A DNA stretch of 64,000 nt from Opisthorchis felineus (lineage: Eukaryota > Platyhelminthes > Trematoda > Opisthorchiida > Opisthorchiidae). The DNA is taken from the NCBI GenBank assembly GCA_004794785.1, contig SJOL01006586.1:766933-830932 (forward strand), given 5' to 3'. This document shows positions 49,363 through 62,283 of this stretch, one piece after another (position 1 is the stretch's first letter; each line of letters starts with the position of its first letter). The translations under genes and the position numbers were made by a program. The notes under the pieces are model-generated. The model was given only the letters and a program-made list of their open reading frames with translations. It was not told the origin of the DNA and made no database searches.

Positions 49363-50002
49363 CGAGCCCCACCACACATTCGGAGATACTAGAAAGACAG
49401 AAAAAGCATCACCGCACGGCTCTTATTGTTGTCTGAAACCAGTTGGGTTGGGATTATTCAGGCTAACGAAGCGCAAACAAATGCATATATAGCACGTGAC
49501 ACAGCTCGTGAAGGTTCGGTTTAAGTTTCGTTGAACTGAAATAATAATGTTTTCTGATCACGCCCAATGTTCTTTGTGTAAATCAGTATTTACGTGATAA
49601 TATTATGGGCTTCAGCTTGAGGTGTAAGCCGGCATATTAGTGGACTCAAATAAGTTTTCACTCAACTAAAATTAGGCATTTTTACTTTAAAATTGAAATT
49701 TACTAGTTGTCAACGGTTCAGCAGTGTGGAATGGAACTCAACGCAAATCCGTGCATCTTCTAATAAGTTTGACTACTGAAATTGAACCTTATAGGCATAA
49801 AATAACAGTAGTTCTTTAATATCTGGGATAGGAATGCCACTGTCTTTGCCGTTGCTTTGAACCATGTCAGAAAGGTTGTCTATAATCTCCACAAGTTGTG
49901 CGCTGGTAAACAATAACAGAGTGTAGGGAAAACATAGGACGTTTATCAATTTCCAGAACTCTAATCTGGTTGAAAAGTTGAGTGCTAACTCTCAGACTGT
50001 GT
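49363..50002. other. No gene recognised
   Basis: Possibly the 3' UTR of the minus-strand candidate below. No other signal seen. Confidence 0.4.
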
Positions 50003-50270
50003 TTATAATTCTCTGCTGCTATTTTTTTCCAACAGACCGATGAGCGATTCAGCCAAGGCACGATAGGCAGAATTAGACACATCAAGGGGGGCCTGAGAGA
50101 CAGACCGTGTTTATAAAGTTTTGGAAAAACGTCAACCCGAAGAATTGTTGTACTGGTAGTGCGAATACACTCAAAATTATTGACATCAGTGCCTCTTTAC
50201 GGTGTCGTGTTGCTATGGACAGAGCTTTTTCAATTATCTGCATCTTGTCTTTCCTTAAATTTCGATTCGT
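50003..50270 (-). CDS. Possible last two exons of a minus-strand gene
   Basis: On the minus strand an acceptor at about 50271 (cgcag) opens 102 bases (34 codons: TNRNLRKDKMQIIEKALSIA and on to SIILS). A 76-base interval follows (50093-50168, GTATTC to the very good acceptor GTCTGTCTCTCAG), then 30 codons with stop (APLDVSNSAYRALAESLIGL, ending KNSSREL, TAA at 50003-50005). Both pieces are phase 0 and join in frame. The joined peptide looks helical. The donor is weak and no AATAAA was seen near, so confidence is low. No family is recognised. Confidence 0.3.
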
Positions 50271-51295
50271 CTGCGATGATTGCTTTGAAATTGTCAATGT
50301 AGCCATTAAGAAAATTCATCCACTTGCATCTGGTGTAGAGAGTAACACCTAATCATTCATCTGTAAACAGCACAGGGGCGATTGTACTGGGGAAATTTAC
50401 CATGTCTGTTTGTGTCTTATATTATACTCGTTCTATTTGATCTCGAGCATTACAGCCGAGAATCCTGTAAATCTAATGCTTATTACGTTGGTACATCCTC
50501 ATTCCACAAACCAGGTATTACGCATGATTTTAAATCCACATATTTTCCATTGAGATTCTCTGTTTTAACTTCCTGTGAGCGGATTTCCTGCGTCAAGGAA
50601 GTTATCCACGATAATGTTAAACATACGCTTGCGGAAAAGCGAATTATGAAATATTGGCCAAATCCTCTACCCAAATAGTCAAGCAAAATACAACAATTGA
50701 GGGTGTACCAGTCATCTCTCCTAAATGCATGCCATTAAAGTAGACAGTCTGTGTTTGGAACCGGATCAAAATATCTTACAATGTTTTTTGTGCTTTTGGT
50801 GTGTCACGAAAATGAATGCGTAATTAATCTTCGAACAGCGTTAACTTAACTGATACGAAGTTGACCGTCACGTTTGGGACAGAAGAGTATTGGAGAGGAC
50901 TTGCCCGTGACAAATCTTTTGTAGGAGAAATGAACTTGAGAGTTACCCCAAGGCTAGGAGCGACACTCAGTTCGAAGTACCTTACTCTACGCTTTTCAAT
51001 GTGATTCCATGTGCTGAACCTTGATCCACAGGATGTATATAGCAAGTATCAGAAAAAGGTAGGTGGAAAATTCCAGTCCATGTTGTGAATCCATTAATTT
51101 TCGACAGTACTGTGATCCTCATAATGCTATTGACTAACGAATTTACATCGGCTGGTCAGCCTTTCTTGACGTTTGTCTGACTAAACGAAGTTTACTTCAT
51201 TTGACTCTTTGAGGATGTGGAGTGGGTGCCACACCAACCGGTTACACAATTTTCAAAGTTCTGTTTAGTGCTTTACAGGGTTAATGTTTTGCCGA
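50271..51295. other. No gene assigned
   Basis: Further minus-strand stretches with acceptor-like sites occur near 50.6 kb and 50.95 kb. They could be upstream exons of the candidate at 50.0-50.3 kb, but phases and donors do not settle it. Confidence 0.3.
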
Positions 51296-51520
51296 TCAAC
51301 TCAGCGTCAAGTAACGGAAGGAGGTCAGTGAGGACTGCACCCCATTTGCAACGGCAAGCGCGGAAGAGCCAGTTTCTTTATTGCCACCACCGGGTGCCTG
51401 AGTTTCTGTAGCACTGGGAGGTTGGTGATATAGAGTACTTCGTGCTCCCTCCATAAAATCCACGGATGGACAACGTATACTGAGTTTGTCTGTTGAACCG
51501 CGACAGCCATATTGGTCGGT
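51296..51520 (-). CDS. Possible exon with a low-complexity tail, unidentified
   Basis: A minus-strand frame open for 74 codons to TGA at 51296-51298. Its end (TETQAPGGGNKETGSSALAV, then ANGVQSSLTSFRYLTLS) is rich in G, S, T, A and Q like a disordered protein region. Acceptor-like sites lie at its start (ttcaacag) and inside it (caacctcccag). Two other frames on the same strand are also open here, which weakens the case. Confidence 0.25.
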   Translation of the reverse strand, partial: TDQYGCRGSTDKLSIRCPSVDFMEGARSTLYHQPPSATETQAPGGGNKETGSSALAVANGVQSSLTSFRYLTLS

Positions 51521-54500
51521 TTAGGTGGCATTGTATCTCATCCGCTAATTTTGTGTTATTGGTTATAGTAACTGTTGTACCTATAGTGCGAGAATAAAAT
51601 TCGTTTGCAGGCAACACCGGTTTGTCTAAGCTAAGTAAGCAAACAACACAAATGACATGAAATAGCAGGTTTCGTGGAATGGCAACCTCAAAACAGCATT
51701 CCAGTTCATCACTCTTTAAGTATTTCTCGTCGGACGGTTTGGCTAGGCTATCGTCTTCTCTACGTCAGAAATTATGTGAGCTGTAACCGCGAAACAACCC
51801 GGTTTTAGTACATCACAGACTAAATTACTAGATGTTTTTGATAGAGTCTTATAGTTCTACAAAACTCCTACACTATTCTGACAGATAGCCTTCAAAAAGC
51901 CGCTGAATTTTTGGGATTCAGTCAGTTTTCCCCACTCAGAATTCGTTTTGCAACATACGTCTATAAATATTGTGAAAGTGAAGAAAATCATCAAATTTTT
52001 TTCCGACCATATCAAACCTCGGTGGCCAGTCGGTCGGTAGAAAACTATATATGCATCCAAATTTTTTTGACCAAAACTGTATGAACCCATTATTTAGTGG
52101 ATTATATTCTCATTCTAGGCGCTAGAATGTATTGCTGTCAAAAACACCGCATGGAGTCGTATGAGTGCCTCTTACCTCAATGTGACATTAAGCCTAATAG
52201 CAGCCGGATGAAGTTGAAAGCAAGTTGAAAGCGATTCAGAGGAAATCGAGGAAAGAGATTCTCTGGGGAAATCTTTCGATAATTCCTCCTGGATACAATA
52301 AAATGAATATCTACATGCAGCGTGCTGTGAAAGCTGATTACCTGTTTGTCCTAGTGTTAATGTCCTTATAAGGATTTGACAAGACAGGCTTACGCGCTGT
52401 TCTAGACTTGCGAATCAGGTTACTAAACTGTGCATTCTGTCGTTTAACAGTGAAAAGTGTCCGTTTTTATTTAATGTCCTTATCTGATGGGTCTTACTAA
52501 ACAGACGGCATATTTTTATGCACAGCGCCCTGTACAAAAGCGCCACCTCTATCTCCACATAAGCAAAGCAAGTCCAGGTTTATAAGTAAGTTAGACTTGA
52601 TAGCAGAAAAATGATTGTATAGGACTAGTGTATATATTGCTGCATATAGTGCATCGTGTTCCGCCCTCTTGACATTGGAGCTGTTAGTATAATGACGCTG
52701 GAAGAGGTATTTTGCGATTGTCACTATTCGGACCACGTTGCGTCCTATTTTACTCTAGTGAGTCTGACGTTGGTGTTTCTCACAATTGGCTTGAACCAGT
52801 GATCCATTAGGCCATACAATATGCGTCCTATTCTCTCACTCCTCCTTACCTTATCTCGCAATCATGACAGGCTGTCCTCGCTTTTCTACCCTCGGTCTTA
52901 CAGTTTGAACGAGCTGACGTTTGTCCATACTGTTGTAGAACGACTGTGCATCCAATGGCATGGTATTGATCGTACTCGAATTCTCCTATAACAACTGGCT
53001 AGAGGTGTGACCCCTGATCTTTACTGACTAAGCTGAAGGCACATTCAGGTTCGGTTGCGATCATGGTTACTACGGAAATTCCACATTCAGTCGTCCTTAC
53101 CAAAATGATTAAGCGTGCATCGATCGGTCAGATTCTAATCATTCACAAGTTACATAGACACTTTGTACCTCATTACTCGCTGTGACAACTGACGCGAAAA
53201 TACCGTTTTAACTGCTGACGTCTTGGACCAGACAGTGTCACCGTATTTCGGTTGGAGGCCTGCTAGGATGGGCACTTCTCTTAGGGGTCGTTAGACGCAT
53301 TCTACTGTATGATCTCGGGGTTGAGCGTTGTTACATTTTCCCAGGACAAGCACTAAGTCCTCGGGGCGGGTGGTGGAACCGGCCTACTTTCCCAAAACTC
53401 TCTATACCAGTTTTGGCAGCGTACATCTTCCCTCGCAGTCCTCTAGGAACCTGCTAGAGAGGTTTGGTACACACTCTTGAAATTTACTTCACCCATCGTT
53501 ACAGTTTGTGTCCGGCTAGAAACCTACGGTGGACGACAAAATTTGGATGAATAAACAGTACCGACGAATATGCCATTGGTTCTTTTCCTACAAATCTGGT
53601 GAACGCTATGCACTAATTTGCTATCTACTGAATGATTTTCAGACACGGTCAAGAAAAGAGCCACAGAACTCTGAGCGTTCCTTGGGTGGAATAGCTTTCC
53701 CATAGTATCTGCCCTCTGGAAGACCGTCAAACGCTTCTTTATTAGACGGGGCAGACCCATTATGTCAAAAGCAAAAAAAAACACCAAACACAAACTTGCT
53801 ATTCAAACCACGCTGTTTGCTGACACCGAAAAACTGAGTTGTTGTCCTCATTGTGGCATTGTTGAACTTTGCTAATGCAAAAGATACTTGTCTACCACGT
53901 CCCAACTGACTAAAATAAAACGTATTCAGGTTTATAACTGCACAAGGCTTTCTAACTCCAGCACATACCTTACCTACACCGTCATCGTCACTGCATGCGG
54001 AGAACCATAAGTAGAACAGACTTGATGACCCTTGAAACCGGAACGCAGTTGAACCTCTGAGGTTTAAGCGGTCTTGAACAGTGACCTGATTAATTCTGAA
54101 CTTATGAAGCATCAGAATCGTTCGCTGATTAAATTCCACAACTTGTCGACACTAGTTCATCAATCTCCCTCAGCTGTATTCAGCTTCGAATGAAAACCAC
54201 GGCGAGTAGCACTGATGAATCGTTTTTCTCCTCAAGGCACTGTTCAGTTATTCTGCAAGCTGATTTAGACACAACCTCACGGGGAGTGGTTAGTTCATCC
54301 TTGGTTATTATGCTACCGATTGATTTGTAAACTTTAATGAAAATGACTTTGTGTGGTTAATCTCTCACCCGCCGGGTTATTGTGATACTCTTGGAAAGGT
54401 AATATCATAAAGAGAAGGGTTAGCTAATAATGAGGCAAAGTTGGGGCTGATCAGGAATTTTTAGGATATCCGCACTGTATTCGGAATGACTGAGGTAAAA

Positions 54501-57500
54501 AATATTTCGCGCTGCATGCCTCATCTGTTTAAGTTAATCAGAAGTGGAAAAAATGCAAAGAGCGCGACGGAATCCCAGAGATCATTTGTGATTAGGGATG
54601 CTCCTGACGAAGGTTATCTGGGGTGATTGAAACGTTCTGTTACAAATATTTTCGCAACCGTTGTCGTTTATTCCATTGATTCCAAGCAACAAAAAAGCGG
54701 TCGAGAAGTCATCGTTCCGAAAGATTTAGTCAACAATTTATAGATGTTTTTTGGCGACTTTTGCCGTTGACGTATAGGTTTTAACCGTACAATTGAGTTT
54801 GGCCGGGTAGTAAGGCAGATGGAGAAAAAGTGCGCCATATTCTTTCAATTCCTACAATTATTATTTTGAGACTAATATCTATTCGACATGGTCAGATGAG
54901 GTAGTACATGATGGGTGTCGACTACTAACTGGATAGGTTACTTTATCAACAGAATTTCGCAGAAGCCTCGAAGAACATAGTTGTAATTCACAGTGTTTTG
55001 TTCTGTGAATGTGGTTTATTAGCCACCCATGATTGTCACATTCATAAAACTATTGACTCTCTTGCTTAGAATGCTTGTTTCTCGCAGTCGAGGTCAGACT
55101 GACAACTGACTTCCGTGGTATGAAACTGGGCTTCCACCATAAACTGAAACAGTACAACCGTGTGGTTGAAGGATTCTATTGTAATATTTTTGAACGAAAT
55201 TTTCGCTGCATTCATAGCACTGTCAAAACTATTGAAAGGACGCGCATCATTGTTCCGCAGAACTTTAAAAGTCGTAAGTTTTACTTTGCCCTTGAGGTGT
55301 GATATATGAGGGGCTTGGGTGTACGTACAAAGTTTTGTTCGTCATTCAGAAGCATTCAGTTTCATTATTGAAAGCCTGTGGAATTTTGAGCAGCAACTTT
55401 AATAGATATGAGGATTACGAAGTACGTTTAGTGGCTTCCTCACGTAATGGACACCTGGTGCGAGAGTGTCCTCAAGGGCAAGTAAACTTGCGCAACCAGT
55501 ATGCTGCTGGTTATTTGTCCAAGATCCACCCTACAACTATGTACAGAAAACCAGAGGATCAAAAATTTTGACAAAGCACCTAGACAAAGCGACAGCCTCA
55601 TCCATAAGAAAATACACTGCAGTAAAAGCTGACTGAAAAGTAAGTCGTTATTTGACCTCGTTCGGTCATGCTACTCTAGCAAACTGCCTTAAGCAGCTGA
55701 ATCTGATTTCTCCGTGCTAGCTTTGTCTCATCTAGATGCTGTGTCGGCTACATCGGCTATTCACTGAGTTCCACGCATTCAGCGATGTTGAAAATCTCAT
55801 TAAAATTTTGCGACAACAGATTAGTCTGAGCAGAACAGTGAACGATTCTAGGAGAGCTTGACATAAAGCGGCGGGTTGGCACAATAAGCATCGCAATTTT
55901 GAGTAGAAAATCTAATCTTCGGAACTGAAACAAAGCAGTTATTCTCTTCATGATTCCCGGGAAAAATATGTACGATAAAATGCAAGAGAACTTTAGAAAT
56001 CCTGGAGAAAATATTTTTACAATCGTTGACACCCCTGAAATCACATTCACGCACAAAACCATCAACTGGGATGGGAAAAACAAAGACCTAAACAAAATTT
56101 TATCTTCGCAGCGATAATTAATCCACTTATCCAAATCATTCAGTTCAAACAGATCCTTAAAGTGGTCCAAAGAATTCGGTGGAAATTCTTCCGAGTGAGG
56201 GCTCAGCTTACCGCTTTACTTCGTTATTGGCTGCTTACTGGTTCCTGTTTTGGGGACTTCCGTGTAGCCGTGTATTGGAGTAGAGAGCATCTTCTGTGTG
56301 ACAGTCTTCAAAGGGGGCACACTTTTCGTAATTAACATGATCAATTACGCTTTTATTTTGCCGTGGTCTCAACATTCTTCTTCTCTCGAGTCTATTACAC
56401 TAGTGCGAATGGCTCGAAGCAGTAATATGCATGTTCGGCGACAGAATTTCTAGCTTCTGCAGCAACCAAGTAAGACGCGTGTAAACACGATGGAGTCATT
56501 ATTTTCGAAGAGAATAGTTGTTGAAGAAACTCTGTCCTGTATTTGCACCTACTCTATGATGAAGATATGATATTTGCTGTACCCTAAATTTGTGGGGTCG
56601 TTAAACTCGAATTTGTTGAAGTAAATTTATTTTGGTACTCACAAACGTCAATATTTGCCTACTATAAAACTGGTCAGTAGGCTGATATGAGCATTATTTC
56701 GGAAGGTCAATTTAGGATATCCCCCGCGGTAAAGTTTATGACGATTTTGTTCTCTCCTCACCTCGGATACACCTGTAAGTCTGCGCACGATAATTAGAGA
56801 GAAGCCCGAACTGTACTGTATAAACTAACTATTTTTATACGCCAAAAGATACCTGTTTTATCGGAGTCATAACAGGTAGCTGGCTGGAATCTACACGGGG
56901 CGAACATCCCTTCAGGAACGTCATCAGTATCCCTAATGGCATGGTGAACGAACAGATGCACAATGAAGTCTCAACTCTGATTGAGGGAAATGTTTGACTA
57001 AGGCGGTATTTGCAGTCACCGCCGAAAGTATTAGTAACGCTAATATGCACCCGCATGCAAGTTAGGTAAACCGTTGGTGGTAAAATGTTGAACGCATCTT
57101 GCGACTCAAAGATCTTTCCAACCAACGAGTTCTGTCAGTAAATCCATTCTGACCGCATTCTCAGGTAGGTTGGCTGTTCAGTAGTCGTGGACATCTCGAT
57201 TGGGCATAATTCTTTGTATACCCAGCCCTCTATGTTATTTTTTTAGGGTGAACATGCAGCCCCTTTATTATAACAGCAATAAGATCGCGGAGACTTTACA
57301 TGCTATGACGTTTCCATGAAAAAAAAGTTGATTAGATGACGGCATGGGATCAAGGCATTTCGAACTATTTGGGAGCCTCTTCATTCGGGGAAAGAGCCGC
57401 ATTGAGTGGCGGCTAGCAAGGAACAGTATTCTGGGCTCTATTCAGGAATTTTCCTATTGCAGGCACACAATCCTGATTTCTTCCGCTCTCAAATTAAGGT

Positions 57501-58558
57501 TTTTGATACTTCTGAAGCTCATCCTGTTATTTAGCTTCATGCTCACTTTTGAAATGATTGACTCTCTAGGTTACCCCTGCACATTTTGATGACCGACTGC
57601 TGTGCTTTCCTCGTAAAGGGGAAAAATGGAGATTTGACCCAACCGTTATTTTAGATACAGATGCAAACAATACAGGTTTCTCTATGCTCCAACATTTCGC
57701 CAGTCAAGTATACAGTGCACCGGATATTCTACCGTCGAGGCATGGATGGAAGTCAGTCAGCCAATCAGTGCAAGAATATGTTACTATCCCGGAACCGAAC
57801 TGAAACATTTTATAAGCGCTTTATGTTCCTTATGGTGCACAACGGCCGGTCTTTGAAGGTTCCATTTAAGCTCACCTTGCCAACCTAGAACACCGTGAGA
57901 CACACTGATCTTGTCGCCGAGATTTCTAGATGTGCGACATGTTGAGAACCCCTTGAGCTTTGGGAACATTGCAATACAAAATAAAACGGGACATTCCGAC
58001 TGAGGTCTACAGTGATTTCTCTAAATTCATTTGAATATATTCCCTTCCAAGATTAACCACGTTCAACAGATTTTTGGCAAAATCGAAACCCCTAGGCAGT
58101 CGTCAGGACCTATAGAGTGTACCTATCAAAATGCATGAGTCTGTTAATGAAGCAGCGGTCGTTTCACTGATTTTTTGAATTTCTAAATGCGGGTAAGATT
58201 ACTTGTCACTAATAGAATCTCTCTTCATTAGTCCAAACGTTAGGTATAATCCCATTTGAACGGCAGAAGACGCTGCCTTATCCCGGCTTTTTTCTGTGGT
58301 CGGGTTGCCAGATTATTCGTGTGCAAATCCTGATTAGCTGTAATGCGAAATTTGATTCCGTATGCATAACACGCCTATCTTCTACGCAGTCAAAGAAAAT
58401 GAAAGCCGAAGCGTTGATGGTAATTTCACAAAGCGCGGTAATTTTCAGATATAACTGGAAGTGAGCGCTCAGTCGAGTATTTTTGTCAGGAAGGTCAGAT
58501 TCCTGGAGATTATCTCAGAATACCCGAAACCTACTGAGACCCTCAAACTCCACTAAAC
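51521..58558. other. No gene assigned (7 kb)
   Basis: Weak leads only. A lysine-rich plus frame follows an acceptor-like site at about 52203-52369. A minus frame at 53765-54139 contains an AAG|GTATGT donor. A hydrophobic minus frame runs from 56170 to 55757 (137 codons). None has a recognisable domain, and all are within chance length. Confidence 0.4.
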
Positions 58559-58728
58559 GCCGAGCAGACAGTCTTGGATCAAGGTCAAACAGTGTCATTC
58601 AAAATGCATAGTGTGAGGCCGTTGTACGTTGGCACTCTCTGGTTTGCAATAAAGCTGTTGTGTTTCTTGTTGGCGAGCCTTTTTCCGGCACTAAGTCACT
58701 GGAGTAGGGACAACAGTCAGATATAACA
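58559..58728 (+). repeat. 5' LTR (short)
   Basis: Carries an AATAAA at 58648-58653, at the same offset as in the 3' copy, and ends ATATAACA. The start is shared with the 3' copy. Confidence 0.8.
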
Positions 58729-58731
58729 GAC

Positions 58732-58747
58732 TGGCGACTCCCGAACC
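58732..58747 (+). promoter_or_regulatory. Primer-binding-site-like sequence
   Basis: TGGCGACTCCCGAACC begins three bases after the LTR end. It starts with TGG, the complement of tRNA CCA ends. The tRNA was not identified. Confidence 0.6.
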
Positions 58748-58756
58748 CACGGAACC

Positions 58757-59640
58757 GTGACAGTAACTGCTGAAGCGTTGAAGGAAATTTTGCTGCAACA
58801 GAAAAATCAGTTTGAAGCGTCGCAACCACGTTTGGTGGAAAACTTGCCGCAGCAACTAAAATTTAAACCACCGAATTCTGCCTCAGATGCACATTCCATC
58901 GACTCGATCGCCAGCAGCATCACGGGGTTCCGTTATGGCCATTATGCTGTTCTAACCTTTGATTCGTGGTTCTGACGTTACGAAGATATTTCCAAAGTTG
59001 AACTGAAGCACAAAGAAGACACCTGGAGAGTGCAGTAATTGCTCGGAAAGCTCGGTACAACGGAAAAACACGATATTCCAACTTCCTCCAGCCATAGAAC
59101 ACGCGAGATCTCAGGTTTGACAAAATCTTGCAGCAACTCTCAACAATTATATGAAACTGTCGAAAAAGAAATCTGAAGACTATGTCACTTATGCCGGTAG
59201 AGTTATTCTTGAATGTGAACAATTCAAGTTATCTACCATGACAGAAGACCAGTCAAAGTGTCTTATTTTCATATGTGGCCTTCAGTCGCATTCAGAAAGT
59301 GACATCAGAGCAAGGCTATTGAACAACAATGGACAATCTCCCGAGGTAAGGCTGCAGTTCACTAGTCACAAGTGGCAGCGCCTCTTGAATCTCAAACACG
59401 TCACGATCATTTTGGAGAGACCATTATCCAAACCTGCTTTCAATATTGCCAAGACGACTTCGAGGCAACCTACGGTGGCGGCAAATTCGGACGCAACGAA
59501 GCCCCCGTCCGCATGCTGGTAATGTGGCCAATGGCATTTTTGTGCGATTGTGTCCCTATAAGATGGATGAATGTTTAGTGTGCAATCGACATGGGTGGAA
59601 GGAAAGCCAGTGCCGGACACGAAAATCTAGTCGAAGTCGC
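58757..59640 (+). pseudogene. Gypsy gag, decayed
   Basis: Opens MTVTAEALKEILLQQKNQFE (58757, GTG/ATG context uncertain), then FDSWF and RYEDISKVELKHKEDTW, and after frameshifts MKLSKKKSEDYVTYAGRVIL (59151) to LIFICGLQSHSESDIRARLL, then the zinc knuckle. The knuckle reads CLVCNRHGWKESQC: the usual His (GH) is Trp, so zinc binding is likely lost. At least three frame breaks occur. Confidence 0.8.
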
Positions 59641-59769
59641 AGCCGACCCGGAGGTCATGAAGCGGACGGAGCACGTCAGAACCCTGCTTTAACGCAATAT
59701 TTGCCACAAATAATAGCCAGGTCGATGCTCGTCGCAAGTATGCTACAATCAGATCAAACGGAAGTACAA

Positions 59770-59972
59770 TCCGATTGCAGCTCGATACGTCTTCCAATAG
59801 TACGACTGTTTCCCGGCACACCCGGGGGAGGTTGGGATCACCGAAATTCAGACCAACAATGAACACCACCAGAAATACACCAGAAAGTAAGCTTCAGTTA
59901 CTTGGTGAATTTGATTGTGATATGGAGATAGCAGGCCATCGCGATCGTGGTATTGTCTATCTTGCTGCTTGA
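59770..59972 (+). pseudogene. Gypsy protease, partial
   Basis: LQLDTSSNSTTVSRHTRGRL corresponds to the active-site strand, with DTS in place of DTG or DTA. It is followed by KLQLLGEFDCDMEIAGHRDR and a stop at the edge of the 3' LTR. Confidence 0.7.
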
Positions 59973-60142
59973 GCCGATCAGACAGCCTTGGACAAAGGTC
60001 AAACAGTGCCATTCAGAGTATTTAATGCGAGGCCGTTTTGCTTTTACAGTCGCTTGTTTGCAATAAAGCTGTTGTGTTTCTTGTTGGAGAGCCTTTTTCC
60101 GGCACTAAGGCACTGGAGCAGAGGCAGCAGTCCGATATGACA
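59973..60142 (+). repeat. 3' LTR (short)
   Basis: Same length as the 5' copy, with AATAAA at 60062-60067, ending GATATGACA. Confidence 0.8.
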
Positions 60143-62261
60143 ATTTCGCTACTTATTTTATCTACTTCCCACTAGATCACTTCTTCCACTAGGCTACTGT
60201 ATTTGGGTTAGAGTGGAAGCGACACAATAATAGGCTAGAGGCCAGAAAATCAAACGGACCTGGTAATTATTCATACGTTTTGTGGTAGGGAAGTGTGCAC
60301 GTGAATGAGCCACTGCCGAAGCTTGTAGGGAAATTTACCTGTCTCGAAAGAAGAAGCGTGACTGAAAGCATTCCATAGAAATCCCGGAATCAAACAAAAA
60401 CTGGTGAGCGGGTTCTGCCACTGACTTTGTGAAACGGTTTCGCACTACAGCTTAACCGGTTCTGTCTAAAGAATGCGCGTACACCAAAATTTGGTTTTCT
60501 AATGAGCAGCCAAAACCAGGAACAAACAAAACACATCCGGAAGACGGGACCCACAGAGCAGAGCTGGCACAAAATGGATGAGTCAATATTGATTGCTATG
60601 AGAATTCCCCTCCTATCTCAACCGTCTTCTCTTGCCTCTATGTGACTAGTCGTGATAGATGGCTGACCCGGCGGTTAGTCTTCGAGTGACATTGGAACCT
60701 CTCTCATTTGCAGCGCATATGAAGGACAGTTGGCCCACAACGTTCACAGATAAAAATGTGCGAACATGACCGTGGGAATTCAAGGCGACGTGTTCATCCA
60801 CTGGCGTGTCGGGTGATGGGAACCACTTGCCACCCCTGGGAGTCCCGTCTAATCTAGACAATCCCTAGAAGAACGATCTGGAGGACATAAAGTGTCGTTT
60901 TCGGAATACACTGGACTTCGTCTATTGTTAAACTGTCCCAATTTGACTGAAGGTCTATTAGGAATGAGATTATCCTAAATTCACCTTGAATACGAACATT
61001 TTACAGACCTTGCTTGATTAGTTCCAAGGTCATTAGTTTCAAAGCATATTTTTTGGGAAGCGAAAGAAGAGCACATTTTGTCTATGCAAAAAATACTGCA
61101 CATCTTTGGAGAACAGTAGGGCTGAAAATCCCAATCAGCATAATTCTCATATACCAGTGTAGCTTCACTGAGTTACTGGAATTACCGCTCTTGAACTACA
61201 AAGAAAAGCTTCGCAAGCGTAGGATTGTGTAATGAAGTAGCCTACCTATTCTTACGGAGGTGGTGGCTCACGAAAAGTGTTGATACGTACAGCAATTTAC
61301 AGGATCTAAATGTAAACTGTTGGCGACTCAGGACACTATATTCTTGTGCGTGCGGAAAAGCCAACCTTAGTTCATGTTCCGGAAGACTGGCGTAGAAAAT
61401 TGAAAATTCCTTAAGCCTACATCAGCATGAGTGCAGGTTGAAGTTTAGAGCCATGATGATGGTGAGTCAGATTTTCCATAATACTGAAATGTTGTGGTTC
61501 CCCGAGATCAGATGCTCACCAATTTCTTCTGACAGAATTGTCAGTAGTGATATTTCATGCGAAGAGATTGCATGGAGTGCACAGTAGACATTTTCTGCTC
61601 CGCATATCTGCTGCAGGGATCTCGGTTTCTGTTGCTTGTGACGTGGCTTCCTATGATATGTGGGTTGCTATTTTGGAACGAATGGGAAAGCGACATCAGT
61701 TTCCGGCCCAGGGGTGACAGTCATATTTTGTTTTTAACAGATTTTTAAAAAGTGTGTTGAAGGTGTGGTATCTGACAATTTTGTGCTCCTGGGATTCAGT
61801 CTAACAACCTGTTGTTTCCATCTAAATAGTTAATGAAATTTCCCCGTAAGATGTTTGCTGTTATCTTTTGTGTTGCTAGTAAGAATCTTTGACAATCACA
61901 AGCAGATGTTTCACGCTGGAATGCAGTATGGCCACTTTTTAACCTCTAAATCACTTACAAAATAATTTCACGGGGACGGTGTTTTACCGCCAGGATTCAG
62001 GTCAATTCAGTTTGAGGTTATTACATTGTGCCTTCTGTCGTTCGCACACTTCTTAAGGCATTCCGTGAACATGGCCGGATCCCCAGTGGCATTTTGGTGA
62101 GCTTAAACGCGAAATTATGCGTTAGGATTTTCATGGCCTTCTGTGAGGCGTATCGGAATGCTCCGCAAACCATATGTGTGAAAGCTTTCTGATTTCGCAA
62201 ATGATCCGCAATACCAGTGTGTTTTCCGGAGTCCGAATAAAGATTAAAGCATGTTTACTAA
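60143..62261. other. No gene recognised (2.1 kb)
   Basis: Short frames only, for example plus 61014-61232 (72 codons), without recognisable domains. Confidence 0.45.
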
Positions 62262-62276
62262 AACCCTAACGGTTCT
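62262..62276 (+). other. Spliced-leader-like string
   Basis: AACCCTAACGGTTCT differs at one position from the first 15 bases of the Fasciola spliced leader as I remember it. The following bases diverge and no donor or Sm site was recognised, so it is not an SL RNA gene. It may be a relic or coincidence. Confidence 0.3.
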
Positions 62277-62283
62277 TCGACCT

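Larger units (their letters stand above)
58559..60142 (+). mobile_element. Short LTR retrotransposon with gag and protease only
   Basis: Two direct repeats of exactly 170 bp (58559-58728 and 59973-60142, about 28 mismatches by my count) flank a Gypsy-type gag and a partial protease. A primer-binding-site-like sequence follows the first repeat. RT, RNase H and integrase are entirely absent: the protease runs straight into the second repeat. Both repeats start at the same point without the usual TG, so a longer U3 was probably lost before or during the last reverse transcription. No target-site duplication was recognised. It would depend on other elements for mobility. Confidence 0.8.
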
